A DNA stretch of 64,000 nt from Otis tarda (taxonomy: Eukaryota > Chordata > Aves > Otidiformes > Otididae), in contig CM048552.1 of the NCBI GenBank assembly GCA_026413225.1, positions 25,099,001 through 25,163,000 on the forward strand, given 5' to 3'. The position numbers and the translations under genes are program-made. Under the pieces are notes generated by a model that worked only from the letters and a program-made list of their open reading frames with translations, had not been told where the DNA came from and did not search any database. Position 1 is the stretch's first letter. Every line of letters begins with the position of its first letter. Positions 52,781 through 63,125 of this stretch are shown piece after piece.

Positions 52781-55489
52781 AGCATTTTTAATGACAAGTC
52801 TGTCCTTGAACTCTCCGTTTGTCAGAAAGATCAATCTTTTTCCTAAACCCCGAGTACTGTTGTACTGTTGTCTGGTTTTCAGTGCTGTAGGAGTTTTGAA
52901 TAAGATCAGTATTTTATCTTTTGATGTTCTTTTTAATATTCCAGGCTACAAGACAGTTTCTGAAATGGTCTGTGTGGATACCTCCATAAACTGTCCTTAT
53001 TCTGAATTCATTGAACAGATGTTCCTTTTATACACCTGCAGATGGTAAGGCTATCAGAAAGGACATCAAAGCAGAGCTAAATAGCACTTCTGATAATACA
53101 ATGTCGATTCCTCATTCAGCGTACAGCTATCATGAGTAACTTCAGGCAGACTCCAAATGCTGAATTGGACTTAGATGGAGTAGTGGAGATACAGAGTTCA
53201 GAGGAATAGTCCAGAAAGTCTCTCACTTTGTACAGAAAGATATGCTTTTGTCTTACACACAGGAAAGAATACTTACCACAGCCTTGCAAAAACCTTCCAG
53301 AACAAAATAGTCTCATATAAAAAGATGTTTTTAATTTTGGTAACAGAACAGCTTGGGGATTTCCTTTATTATTTCATTGCTATGTTTTGTACATATTGTG
53401 TTACAATATTAAACAAAACCCAGAATATCTCTTTGATATGGTTTGAGGGAGACAAGATAAGGCTGTGACTTGTGAGGAAAAGGACTTCTTTGATTTTGAT
53501 TTATCGGCCATCTGTCTGAAGGTGTCTCCTCAGCACTGATTCTTTTCATTCTTCTGATAGTCACCATTTTTAACTAGACAACCTCTTAACTGCTCCCCTT
53601 CATAAATAATTGCACAGAGTCAGACTGATCCAAAAGCTGCCATGACAAAACCTCATTACCTTGGTCTAGTGCCTTTTTTCATCAAGAGGAGTGTGAGCTT
53701 CTTAAAGTGTCTTAGAGATGGCTTTGCACTCTTTGCCTCCTCCCCATCGCAGTTCTGCTGTCGGAGGCACCCGCAGTTCAAGGAGGGTACCTGCACAACA
53801 GGAAACTGAAAACAACAGTTCCTAAACCTATACTGGCAGTTTTCATGGACTGACCAAGTTTCTAAGTGGAATGAGGAATACGAGAGAGGTTATGGTTTTC
53901 ACAGCAAAATAGAGTAAAAAGTTATGTTGATCTGAAGGAAATGGAATTACTGCTTTATTGCATGTCAAACCACAAGATACAGTCTGCACTTTGGATTTAA
54001 GGTATATTTAACAATATTTAGAGTGGACAGTAAGCATTTTCCACTAAGTTATACTAGTAGCCTCCATGACATTAGGTGCTACTTGATATGTGCCAAACAA
54101 AGCAGGTAGACATTAACAAAACCTTAAGACACGTGAGCAAATAAGATTATAAAAATCTAATACATAAATCCTAAGGGTAAGATATGCAGAAGATCAACAG
54201 CTACTGATTTAATTTCTTAGGCTCAAGTGCCACGAGAGTGTTTCTCTAGTCTTAACTGTAGGAAAAGATCATTTCATTGCTTTAACGATCAGATCCAACT
54301 AGCACCTTTTCTCTCCAAAATGAAACTACAGTATAACAAGGCAGTGAGGTTACACAGCCCTGCTTCTCTCCCACTATTTGGCACAAGGCAGTGATACAGC
54401 TGATAGATGTCATTTACCCTGCTGGCAACACTTCTGCGCCAGAGATCAATCCCTCTATCTACAGCCAAGTCCAAACCAGAATACAGCATTGCTTTATGTA
54501 CAAATGAACATCTCCTTGGCTGTTGGGGATTAAAGCAAATAAAGAGTAAAGTCATAGCCACTGAGAGTACAGGAAGACTCTGGGGAGAGAAGATATATCT
54601 ATTTAGTCAAATTTGGGTTGGCCAGGATACGTGATAAAAATCTTCACTTCTGATGTAATAGAGGTAAATAACTCTACTTTCGTCCTCAGCTCAGTCACAT
54701 TATGAGCCTTGGATCCAAATTCATTTCTATTCATTAACTAATAGTGATCATTTTAATGAGCTTTTCAGCAACATTGGCCATAAACATTTTACTCTGCCTG
54801 AATGACACTTACTGTTCTAAGGCTGTAAGGGAATTGTTTGATAAAAATCATTAAGTGCAGTCTGGCCATTCACAGCATGTAGTTTGTCATGAAAATGCCA
54901 GTGAAGAATTCCCAGTTGATTGTTAGTTACATTAAAATGTTATTAACTAATCTAGATTTTCCAGGGAAGTACAGAGAGAAATAAGCTCTTCATTTCCAAA
55001 GTTACTGGCTCCCCAGTATAATGCACCAGAAATCTGGATAAACTATATTCTAAGGATTCTAACCAAATATAACATTTCAGGGAAATAACCTAAGTCATAG
55101 AGGTATTTGGTGAAATGAACCTTCCTCATTACTTAATTATTAACATTAAATAAAGAAAAAGCTAGTTTAATTCTGATTGAACTATTAGTTCCTGAAAGCT
55201 GGTATGTTATTTACCAAGTTCAGCTGGAAACAACTGTAGATCAGTACCTAGACTGGAATATACCTGCAACCAGCTGAACAGGCAGACAGATTTGTGCAAA
55301 TACTCACATTCAAGGCCAATTTACATTTATGAGTGAGTCCTGAATATGCACAGATATGAAGTCTTGGAAAGGGAGTTTTGTATTCATCTGCTCGTTTATT
55401 CAATACACAATGCAACAACAGCTACATTAAGCAAGAAAGAATAATATTTTATTAGGCAAGAATAAGAGCATACAATAAGAGCTGGAAAG
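52781..55489. other. Intergenic DNA, nothing recognised
   Basis: AT-rich; no exon chain or classified repeat seen. Confidence 0.5.
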
Positions 55490-55630
55490 GAAGTATTATT
55501 ATCCCAATTTTACTGAGCATGAAATAATGAACAAAGAGCTTAGTAGCTTATCTTGGGTTACATGGGAAGTCTGTGGAGCAGGCAGGAAATGAAACCAGGT
55601 CTGCCTGCTTCACCCTCATTTCTTAGCACA
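55490..55630 (-). repeat. MIR-like SINE remnant
   Basis: On the + strand: TATTATTATCCCAATTTTAC, AACAAAGAGCTTAGTAGC, CTTGGGTTACATGGGAAGTC and AATGAAACCAGGTCTGCCTG. This parallels antisense MIR (ATTATCCCCATTTTACAGA, CAGAGAGGTTAAG, GGTCACACAGCAAGT, AACCCAGGTCT). About 140 bases, diverged. Confidence 0.75.
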
Positions 55631-57599
55631 AGATCATCCTTCACCTTTAAGTGTGTATATCTGAAATCAAAGGCACACACATTCTTTCAAACTAAATCAA
55701 GGCAGGTTTGTACATTTCTGCTCTTACAAGTAGTAAACCTTTAACTTAATCTATAATTGAAGAGGCAGCATTTCCAGGAGGCAAGCCCGTGCTAGGGCAC
55801 TGGTTCACTACAGAATATGGCTACTCATGAAATTTTTAGTACTTTTTCTAGCATCACCTCTGTGGTCCTTAAAGTTTTCCATTTGAACTCAGTATATCTA
55901 CTAAGATCATAACCAGAAATAATAGGACAAAAAGAAAATGAAGCAATAAAGAATACTGCAGAAATAGTCCAACCAAGAGACCACTAGATTTTATAGGGCA
56001 GAACAGAATTACTGCCTAATTAGACGTAAAGCCACAGGTTTGTAAGATGAAATAATGTTGACAGGTCATTGGCCAATGCAGACTCTGGCTGGACACATCT
56101 CCACTGCAAACTGCACACTCACACAGGTCCCTGTTACACAAGTACCTAGATGCCAAGACTGAGGGACCCACTGGAGTGCCTTGCCTGGCCACTCTATTTC
56201 CTTTCTGAAAAAAAAAAACAGAGTGCAGAGAAGAGTGATACGGATCAGGTTTGCCCTGGTGTGAAGTCTGCAGGTGGCCAGACTGGGCATAGCTACCATA
56301 CTACAGCCTTACAGTACACACACAGCTGCTAAGGCTCAGATTTTCCACCACATCTCCTGATTTTTTATTATGCTTGGCCTGTCTCAGCACTAAGACTTTT
56401 TTTAACCTTTAGCTGCTACTACATTTTTGTGAGAAATATTTTCACCACCTGCAATGAAAACATCCCACGAAAAGTAACTGTATACCTGAAAATACAACTT
56501 TTGAATAGCCTTTTCCCCAGTGCAAGCCATGCAAGGTAGAATAAATGAACTTCTGTCTAAAAGAAGAACAAAATTATGAATGTAACATATCTGTGTTTTT
56601 ATGGCTTAGAATAATTCTGTGAACTATTGTTGCTAACAAACATACTATGAGATCACACGGTATAATGGATTACAGAACAAATACCACTGAGTTAAAGAGT
56701 TGGTGCTACAGAAGTATTTTATGAATGGGGAATCCACACAGGCAGTTTCCATTAATATCAGTGACTTACCAGTGCCATTCTTTGTTTGTTTTCCTGAAAG
56801 GAATGAGAGTTCTTGCTAAGAAGAATAGATTTCTCACCTCAAAATGAGCAATAAAAAATGAAACACAAGAGTCGTACACACTGTACGTAATTATGTGTTG
56901 CTTGATTGATGTTAATAGAATTGCACTAGCTGATGAGTTGGTCCCTTGTAAGCATAGGACTGCATAACCTCAAGATTCATATATTATACGTAGCTGGACA
57001 GATATATGTATACAAATAGTCTACCCAAGCTTTATCATTGCTACTGCTATTATTATTCTCTGTTTCCCTGTCATGCACAGGAGAGACATAGCTCTTTAGT
57101 TATCATACGATCCTTACAGAGACTAAGGCAGATTTTATTTTCTTTTACTATTTCTACTTAATTTTAAAGAAGCTCTCGCCTTCTGGAGACACACAGAAAA
57201 AACAACTTCTAGGAAATTTGCATTTTGACAGCCCACAAAGCTCTTTGGCCAAGAAAGCCCTATTACAGCCCAATTCTGTTTGCTTCTGTATCTGAGGCCT
57301 TCAGAGAGAAGCTCAGGTAGGTATGGAGAGTGTTTCAGTCTCTCTGGAGTCTAAGTGGAAACTTCTTTTTAAATCCTTTCTATTCTTACTGCTGCAGCAT
57401 CTTTACCTGAGTAGAAATGTGGGAACTGTCTCACCTGCATAGATACTGTGCTCCCAGGGCCTCCTGCTTCCCATGGTTAAGCACTCTGTCCTGCTAACTG
57501 TTAGCTGACAACCCAGGGACCTTCCCACCACATCTTCCAGTCCATTAAAAGGACTACCATAGATTGTCAGCTAGTTAATTGAAATTCTCCCTGTTTTAA
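55631..57599. other. Intergenic DNA, nothing recognised
   Basis: No exon chain, RNA gene or classified repeat seen. Confidence 0.5.
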
Positions 57600-58470
57600 T
57601 CACGAACCAGTCTACACCCCTCACTGAACTTCAGGAGTTTTGCATCCCCTTTAAAAATCTGACAAATTCACCCTGGATGATTACAGGGCTTTCTATCACT
57701 CATTTGACTCCTCCATGCTCATTGCCTTACCCTCAGCTCCTCACTCAGCCCACAGCCTTGATCACAATTTTCCCAGCTGCTGCAGGGGCCACACAGCTCC
57801 CTTCGTTCTCAGGAAGTGCTGCTCTGCTCTGACTTCCTCACTACCAGATTCTCCTCCATCTCCCGCATCTTCTCAGTGTGGCTGCCTGTCCTGGACTTAT
57901 CAACTTTTTCTGCTCAACTACTCTATGACTTTAAATCCATAAGCCTTGATGACTTCTCATCAGCCTTCAGTCCTCTCCTGCTTTGTCTGCCCTTTAGTTC
58001 ACTAATGTGGTAGTTGGTCCTGTCTATATTTATGTCTCCTCCACCTTTGGTCATCACTATGGAAACCACCTCCATCTTGCCTGTCAGTCAAGCCCACAGC
58101 ACAGCTGGCATCTTTGGCTATAGCTCCGAAACACCAACAGTTTTTCTAAACAATATTTCTAAATTGTGATTTTTCTTACTATCCTGCAGCAAAATATTTG
58201 ATCAGATCCTTATGATCTCAATATTTGATTTCCCATAACACCAGCTCCTACCATGCACTTGCTGATTTTTCAGGCACCTTTGGGTTGTCTCCCCCCAAGA
58301 CTTGCACAAAGCTCCTGACAGACATCTCCAGCAAGGGCAGCCAGCACTGGCTGTTGCCACTGCCCTGCCTTACATCAAATCTGCTGTTTCTTACGTCATA
58401 CTTGAGTGGCCACCTTTAATGTGCTCTGTTTGTGGGGATAAATGAGTCTGAACCAGGGCCTTGGGTTCCT
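57600..58470. other. Pyrimidine-rich, GC-richer block, unidentified
   Basis: The + strand is strongly C/T-biased from about 57,690 to 58,020, with mixed sequence to 58,470. Two overlapping frames of 75 and 65 codons (Ser/Pro/Leu-rich) look like a by-product of the bias. It could be a decayed LINE, but no motif is secure. Confidence 0.3.
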
Positions 58471-59352
58471 GGGCACCATAGTGATGGAAGTAATAATAAA
58501 TGTTTCAAGATCTGAGTCCCAATGTCTTTCTTGATGAATTTAATGGTCACAGTAGACTCTCTCTGATCTTAAATCAGATCAAAGAAGAGCAGGAATCAGT
58601 CTGTGCATTGTGCACATCGTTTTAATCTGCATAACATGGTTCTTGTCTGAATACGGTTTTACAGTATGCAAGGACCATTTATTTCCTGTCTTTAGCTGAG
58701 GAAAAATGAAGTGTTGTCACTTAATCACAGGAACCCTTCCTCACCACAAATTACATATAAAGTCTTGTTATGGTGTATTACACCTTGTAAAAATAAAAAT
58801 AAATATAAATATCTGCACTCCCGTGTTAACATGAGTGATTCCAGCATTTAGGCTTTTTCACAGATATCTCTACTCCAGCCTTCTAGAGTTACCAGTTTAG
58901 ATTCACTTAGTACTCTATAAAACATACCCAGGAAAGATCCATTAAAATATTCATCAAAATCAACACTCAATGACTTAAATAAATCTGTAAGGTAAAGAAA
59001 TAAGATCTAGTAAGCAAATGAAACCAAAAAGCAGTTAAGACATGCAGCAGGAGAACTGCCTTAGTCTTAAGTCTTTTCTAAGTGACGAAGTCTTAATTTC
59101 TGTACTGGGATAATACATTGTTTTGTGTGGGACTGCTCTGTGCTAATTAAAGGAATGCAATTTATCAAATAAGGGAAAAAAATAAGATTTTATATAAGCT
59201 CACAGGAGCAAATCTTCTTCATGTTATTAGGCTGGCAGGTCCATGGTGATGCTTGATTACAACCACAATCACCTGTTTAAAACTCTGCGAACAGCTTTTC
59301 ACCTCTATTTCTTTTGTGATCAGGGTGTTCAACAAATAGTGCAAAGGAAAAA
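58471..59352. other. Intergenic DNA, nothing recognised
   Basis: AT-rich, with an AAATAAAAATAAATATAAAT simple run near 58,792. No gene or repeat identified up to the CR1 end. Confidence 0.55.
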
Positions 59353-59444
59353 TAGAATCATAGAATCATAGAATGGTTAGAGTTGGAAGGGACCTTCAAA
59401 GGTCATCTAGTCCAACCCCCCTGCAAGAGCAGGGACATCCCTGA
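59353..59444 (-). repeat. CR1 3' UTR with hairpin and terminal octamers
   Basis: After the ORF2 stop TAG (59,445-59,447) the UTR reads TCAGGGATGTCCCTG, a small stem-loop, then GGACTAGATGACCTTTGAAGG and the octamers. CR1 reverse transcriptase is thought to recognise this conserved 3' structure, which explains why truncated copies keep it. Confidence 0.85.
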
Positions 59445-62396
59445 CTAGATCAGGTTGCTCAGAGCCTCATCCAGCCTGGCCTTGAACACTTCCAGGGATG
59501 GGGCATCCACCACCTCTCTGGGCAACCTGTTCCAGTGCTCTACAACTCTCATTGTAAAAAATTTTTTTCTAATATCTAATCTAAACCTAGCTCCTTCTAA
59601 TTTAAACCCATTACCCCTTGTCCTATCACAACAGGCCCTACTGAACAGTTTCTCCCCATCTTTCCTGTAGGCCCCCTTGAGGTACTGGAAGACCGCTATC
59701 AGGTCTCCCCGGAGCCTCCTCTTCTCCAGGCTGAACAGCCCCAACTCTCTCAGCCTGTCCTCATAGGAGAGGTGCTCCAGCCCTCTGATCATCTTGGTGG
59801 CCCTCCTCTGGACCCTTTCCAACTGGTCCATGTCCTTCTTGTGTTGGGGGCTCCAGAACTGGAGACAGTACTCCAGGTGGGGTCTCACCAGGGCAGAGTA
59901 GAGGGGCAGAATCACCTCCCTCGACCTGCCGGCCACGCTCCTCTTGATGCAGCCCAGGATGCGGTTGGCCTTCTGGGCTGCAAGGGCGCATTGCCGGCTC
60001 ATGTTGAGCCTCTCGTCCACCAGCACTCCCAAGTCTTTCTCCTCAGGGCTGCTCTCAATCCATTCTCCGCCCAGCCTGTATTTGTGCCTGGGATTGCCAC
60101 GACCCAGGTGCAGGACCTTGCACTTGGCCTGGCTGAACTTCATGAGGTTGGCACGGGCCCACCTCTCCAGCCTGTCAAGGTCCCTCTGGATGGCATCCCT
60201 CCCTTCCAGCGAGTCGACGGCACCACACAGCTTGGTGTCATCGGCGAACTTGCTGAGGGTGCACTCTATCCCACTGTCCATGTCGCCGACAAAGATGTTG
60301 AACAGGGCCAGGCCCAACACGGACCCCTGAGGGACGCCACTGGTGACCGGTCTCCACTTGGACATTGAGCCGTTGACCACCACTCTCTGAGTGCGGCCAT
60401 CCAGCCAACTCCTTATCCACCGAGTGGTCCATCCATCGAACCCATGCCTCTCTAGTTTAGAGAGAAGGATGTCATGCGGGACAGTGTCAAAAGCTTTGCA
60501 CAAGTCCAGGTAGACGATATCCGTTGCCCGTCCCTTGTCCACCGATGCTGTTACCCCGTCATAAAAGGCCACCAAATTGGTCAGGCACGATCTGCCCTTG
60601 GTGAAGCCATGTTGGCTGTCACCAACCACCTCCTTGCTCTCCATGTGCCTTAGCATGGTTTCCAGGAGAATCTGCTCCATGACCTTGCCAGGCACGGAGG
60701 TGAGGCTGACCGGCCTGTAGTTGCCCGGGTCTTCCTTACTCCCCTTTTTAAAAATGGGGGTTATGTTCCCTCTCTTCCAGTCATCGGGGACCTCACCAGA
60801 CCTCCACGATTTCTCAAATATGATGGCCAGTGGCTTGGCAACTTCATCCGCCAGTTCCTTCAGGACGCGCGGATGGATCTCATCAGGCCCCATGGACTTA
60901 TGCACCTTCAAGTTCCTTAGATGGTCCTGAACCTGCTCTTCGAGCACCGTGGGCGGTTCTTCATCCTCACAGTCCCTGCCTGTGCCTTCCACAGCTTGGG
61001 TGGGGAGACAAGAGCCCTTATCAGTGAAGACTGAGGCAAAAAAGTCGTTGAGTACCTCAGCCTTCTCCACATCCCGGGTAACCACGACACCCGTTACCTT
61101 CCGGAGGGGGCCTACATTCTCCTTGGATTTTCTTTTGTCCCCTACATACCTGTAAAAGCTTTTCTTGTTACTTTTTATATTCCTGGCCAGATTCGATTCC
61201 ATCAGGGCTTTAGCCTTCCTCACCCTATCCCTGGCCGCTCGCACAGCCACTCGGTAGTCCTCCCAGGCTACCTGCCCCCGCTTCCACCCTCTATAGGCTT
61301 CCTTCTTTACTTTCAGTTGGTCCAGGAGCTCCTTGCTCATCCACGCTGGCCTCTTGGCCTTTTTGCCCGACTTCTTCTTCATCGGGATGCACCTCTGCTG
61401 AGCTTGGACGAGGTGCTCCTTAAATATGGACCAACTTTCCTGGGCCCCTCTTCCCTCCAGGGCCTCCTCCCATGGCACTTTGCCCATGAGGTTCCTGAAG
61501 AGGCAGAAGTCCGCCTTCCTGAAATCTAGGGCAGAGAGCTTACTGTGCAGTTTCCTCGCCGCCCCGTGGATCTTGAATTCCACCGCGTCATGGTCACTGC
61601 AGCCAAGGCTGTCCGTCAGTTTCACGTCCCCCACCAGCCCCTCCCTGTTGGTGAGCACAAGGTCCAGCATGGCACCCCTCCTTGTCGGCTCCTCTATCGC
61701 CTGCAGGAGGAAGTTATCGTCCACACATTCCAGGAACCTCCTGGACTGCCTGTGCCCTGCCGTGTTGTCTCTCCAACAGATGTCAGGGTGGTTGAAGTCC
61801 CCCATGAGGACCAGGGCTTGTGACCGCTGTGAGGCTGCTCCTATCTGCCTATAGAGCGCCTCGTCCGCTCTGTCTTCCTGGCCAGGCGGCCTGTAGCAGA
61901 CCCCCACCGTAACATCCCCCGTCCGTCCCTGTCCTCTGATCTTGACCCATAAGCTCTCTGTCAGCTCCTCCCCCATCCCCAGGCGGAGCTCCACGCACTC
62001 CAGCTGGTTGCTGACATAGAGAGCGACACCCCCTCCTCGTCTTCCCTGCCTGTCTTTTCTAAAAAGCCTGTACCCCTCCATGTTGACGCTCCAGTCGTAA
62101 GAGCCGTCCCACCACGTCTCCGTGATGCCAACAAGGTCGTAGCCCTGCTCGCACGTACGCATCTCCAGTTCTTCCTGTTTATTCCCCATGCTGCGTGCGT
62201 TGGTATAGAGACACTTCAGCAGGGTCCTCGATAAAACCGGCTTGCTGGCTGGAGTGACAGGTGTTCTTTTGTATCGCAGATTAGGTTTATTTGCACCTAC
62301 CTGCGATCCCTCCCTGACTTCTGGGCGCTTGGTGCTGGCACTGGTGCCATGCCGATAGCCGTGGGCTGAACTGTGCTCCCCCTCCCCCAGCAACAC
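59445..62396 (-). CDS. CR1 ORF2: endonuclease and reverse transcriptase
   Basis: The 983-codon open frame encodes the enzyme that nicks the target and copies LINE RNA at the nick. The N-terminal ~60 residues are a basic lead. The APE-type endonuclease follows: NARS (67-69), GITETWWD with the catalytic Glu (90-97), CYRPPG (167-172), GDFN (199-202), TNRE (249-252) and SDHD (267-270). The reverse transcriptase has [16 protein letters not shown] (559-574), [14 protein letters not shown] (629-642), GVPQGSVLG (687-695) and the catalytic FADD (717-720). The C-terminal CR1 region has [20 protein letters not shown] (861-880). Residue 696 is Leu where CR1 and relatives normally have Pro (GSVLGP). The frame opens with GTG overlapping the ORF1 stop; the first in-frame ATG is codon 70, inside the endonuclease. 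Confidence 0.95.
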   Translation of the reverse strand: MLLGEGEHSSAHGYRHGTSASTKRPEVREGSQVGANKPNLRYKRTPVTPASKPVLSRTLLKCLYTNARSMGNKQEELEMRTCEQGYDLVGITETWWDGSYDWSVNMEGYRLFRKDRQGRRGGGVALYVSNQLECVELRLGMGEELTESLWVKIRGQGRTGDVTVGVCYRPPGQEDRADEALYRQIGAASQRSQALVLMGDFNHPDICWRDNTAGHRQSRRFLECVDDNFLLQAIEEPTRRGAMLDLVLTNREGLVGDVKLTDSLGCSDHDAVEFKIHGAARKLHSKLSALDFRKADFCLFRNLMGKVPWEEALEGRGAQESWSIFKEHLVQAQQRCIPMKKKSGKKAKRPAWMSKELLDQLKVKKEAYRGWKRGQVAWEDYRVAVRAARDRVRKAKALMESNLARNIKSNKKSFYRYVGDKRKSKENVGPLRKVTGVVVTRDVEKAEVLNDFFASVFTDKGSCLPTQAVEGTGRDCEDEEPPTVLEEQVQDHLRNLKVHKSMGPDEIHPRVLKELADEVAKPLAIIFEKSWRSGEVPDDWKRGNITPIFKKGSKEDPGNYRPVSLTSVPGKVMEQILLETMLRHMESKEVVGDSQHGFTKGRSCLTNLVAFYDGVTASVDKGRATDIVYLDLCKAFDTVPHDILLSKLERHGFDGWTTRWIRSWLDGRTQRVVVNGSMSKWRPVTSGVPQGSVLGLALFNIFVGDMDSGIECTLSKFADDTKLCGAVDSLEGRDAIQRDLDRLERWARANLMKFSQAKCKVLHLGRGNPRHKYRLGGEWIESSPEEKDLGVLVDERLNMSRQCALAAQKANRILGCIKRSVAGRSREVILPLYSALVRPHLEYCLQFWSPQHKKDMDQLERVQRRATKMIRGLEHLSYEDRLRELGLFSLEKRRLRGDLIAVFQYLKGAYRKDGEKLFSRACCDRTRGNGFKLEGARFRLDIRKKFFTMRVVEHWNRLPREVVDAPSLEVFKARLDEALSNLI

Positions 62397-62636
62397 TAGT
62401 TTAAAGCCCTCCGGACAAGTCTGGCGAGCCTACGTCCAAGCACACTCTTGCCCTTCTCATTTAGGTGTACGCCATCCTGCCCTAGCAGCCCGGGCTTCTC
62501 AAAGCACGCCCCATGGTCAAGATACCCAAAGCCCTGGCTGTAACACCACTCCCTGAGCCACGAGTTGACTTGCCAGATACGCCTGGCCCTTTCAGGCCCT
62601 TGCCCTTCGACCGGGAGGATGGAGGAGAAACAACCT
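62396..62636 (-). pseudogene. CR1 ORF1, C-terminal part of esterase domain
   Basis: Read on the - strand, the frame ends SSILPVEGQGPERARRIWQV, then [50 protein letters not shown] and TAG. CR1-group ORF1 proteins are known to carry an SGNH-type esterase; QDGVHLN holds the Asp-x-x-His pair expected near the C-terminus of that fold. The rest of ORF1, including the Ser block, is missing through 5' truncation. Near 62,625 one base seems absent compared with the usual EVVFSSILP wording, which shifts the first few codons. Confidence 0.8.
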
Positions 62637-63125
62637 CATTACTGCTGATATAACAGCAGTTTAAGGAAAGTCCTCCATAAAAACAAGACACAACAGCAAT
62701 GAACTGACCTTGTGGGGAACTACAGCCCAGGCTTAGAGAGGTCACACAACTGCACCAGGAATCGCTGGCTCGCAGACGACTAGATGGCACTGTTCTGCTT
62801 AGCACAGGTGCAAACAGAAATAAGTTTGCTTGTCTAGTAAAACACCCTAAGTCCTGGCTGAAGTCGCTTTCATCATCAGTATGAACACACAAAAGAAAGA
62901 AATGTTTGTATATGAATTAAATATATTTTATTATTCCAATGCAGAATTTTGAAGCCCTTATTTATGATATGGCTATTTACAGGTAATTATGATTGAAAAA
63001 GAGGCAATCAGGCAGACAGGCTTTAGGTACTAAGAGGTATTCCCTACAGGTCAGTACACTCAGTAGACTGGTATAAAATCCAAGCAGGATAATGCTTTGT
63101 AAAAAACTGTGGCTTTTAATGGTCA
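62637..63125. other. Unassigned spacer between two repeats
   Basis: It begins at the CR1 truncation point with a small ACTGCTG/CAGCAGT inverted repeat (62,641-62,660). Nothing else recognised. The 136-codon - strand frame at 62,482-62,892 is mainly an off-frame reading of CR1 plus flank. Confidence 0.5.

Larger units (their letters stand above)
59353..62636 (-). mobile_element. CR1 LINE, young, long, 5' cut inside ORF1
   Basis: The element runs right to left. Its 3' end carries the CR1 octamer TAGAATCA (as read on +) repeated about 2.5 times at 59,353-59,374 with no poly-A. Next come a 3' UTR of about 90 bases, a complete 983-codon ORF2, and the last ~78 codons of ORF1. Homology to CR1 fades at about 62,636, so it is 5'-truncated, the usual result of incomplete reverse transcription. 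CpG sites are still frequent and ORF2 has no stop or frameshift, so it is the youngest CR1 in the window. I see no target-site duplication, as is normal for CR1. Confidence 0.96.

Noticed and set aside
59772-60368. 198-codon + strand frame inside the CR1 copy, and several other long frames on both strands there
   Set aside because: They are antisense or off-frame shadows of CR1 ORF2, which carries all recognisable domains.
62482-62892. 136-codon - strand frame upstream of CR1 ORF2 as a separate gene
   Set aside because: Half of it is CR1 ORF1 read in the wrong frame; the correct frame gives the esterase tail.
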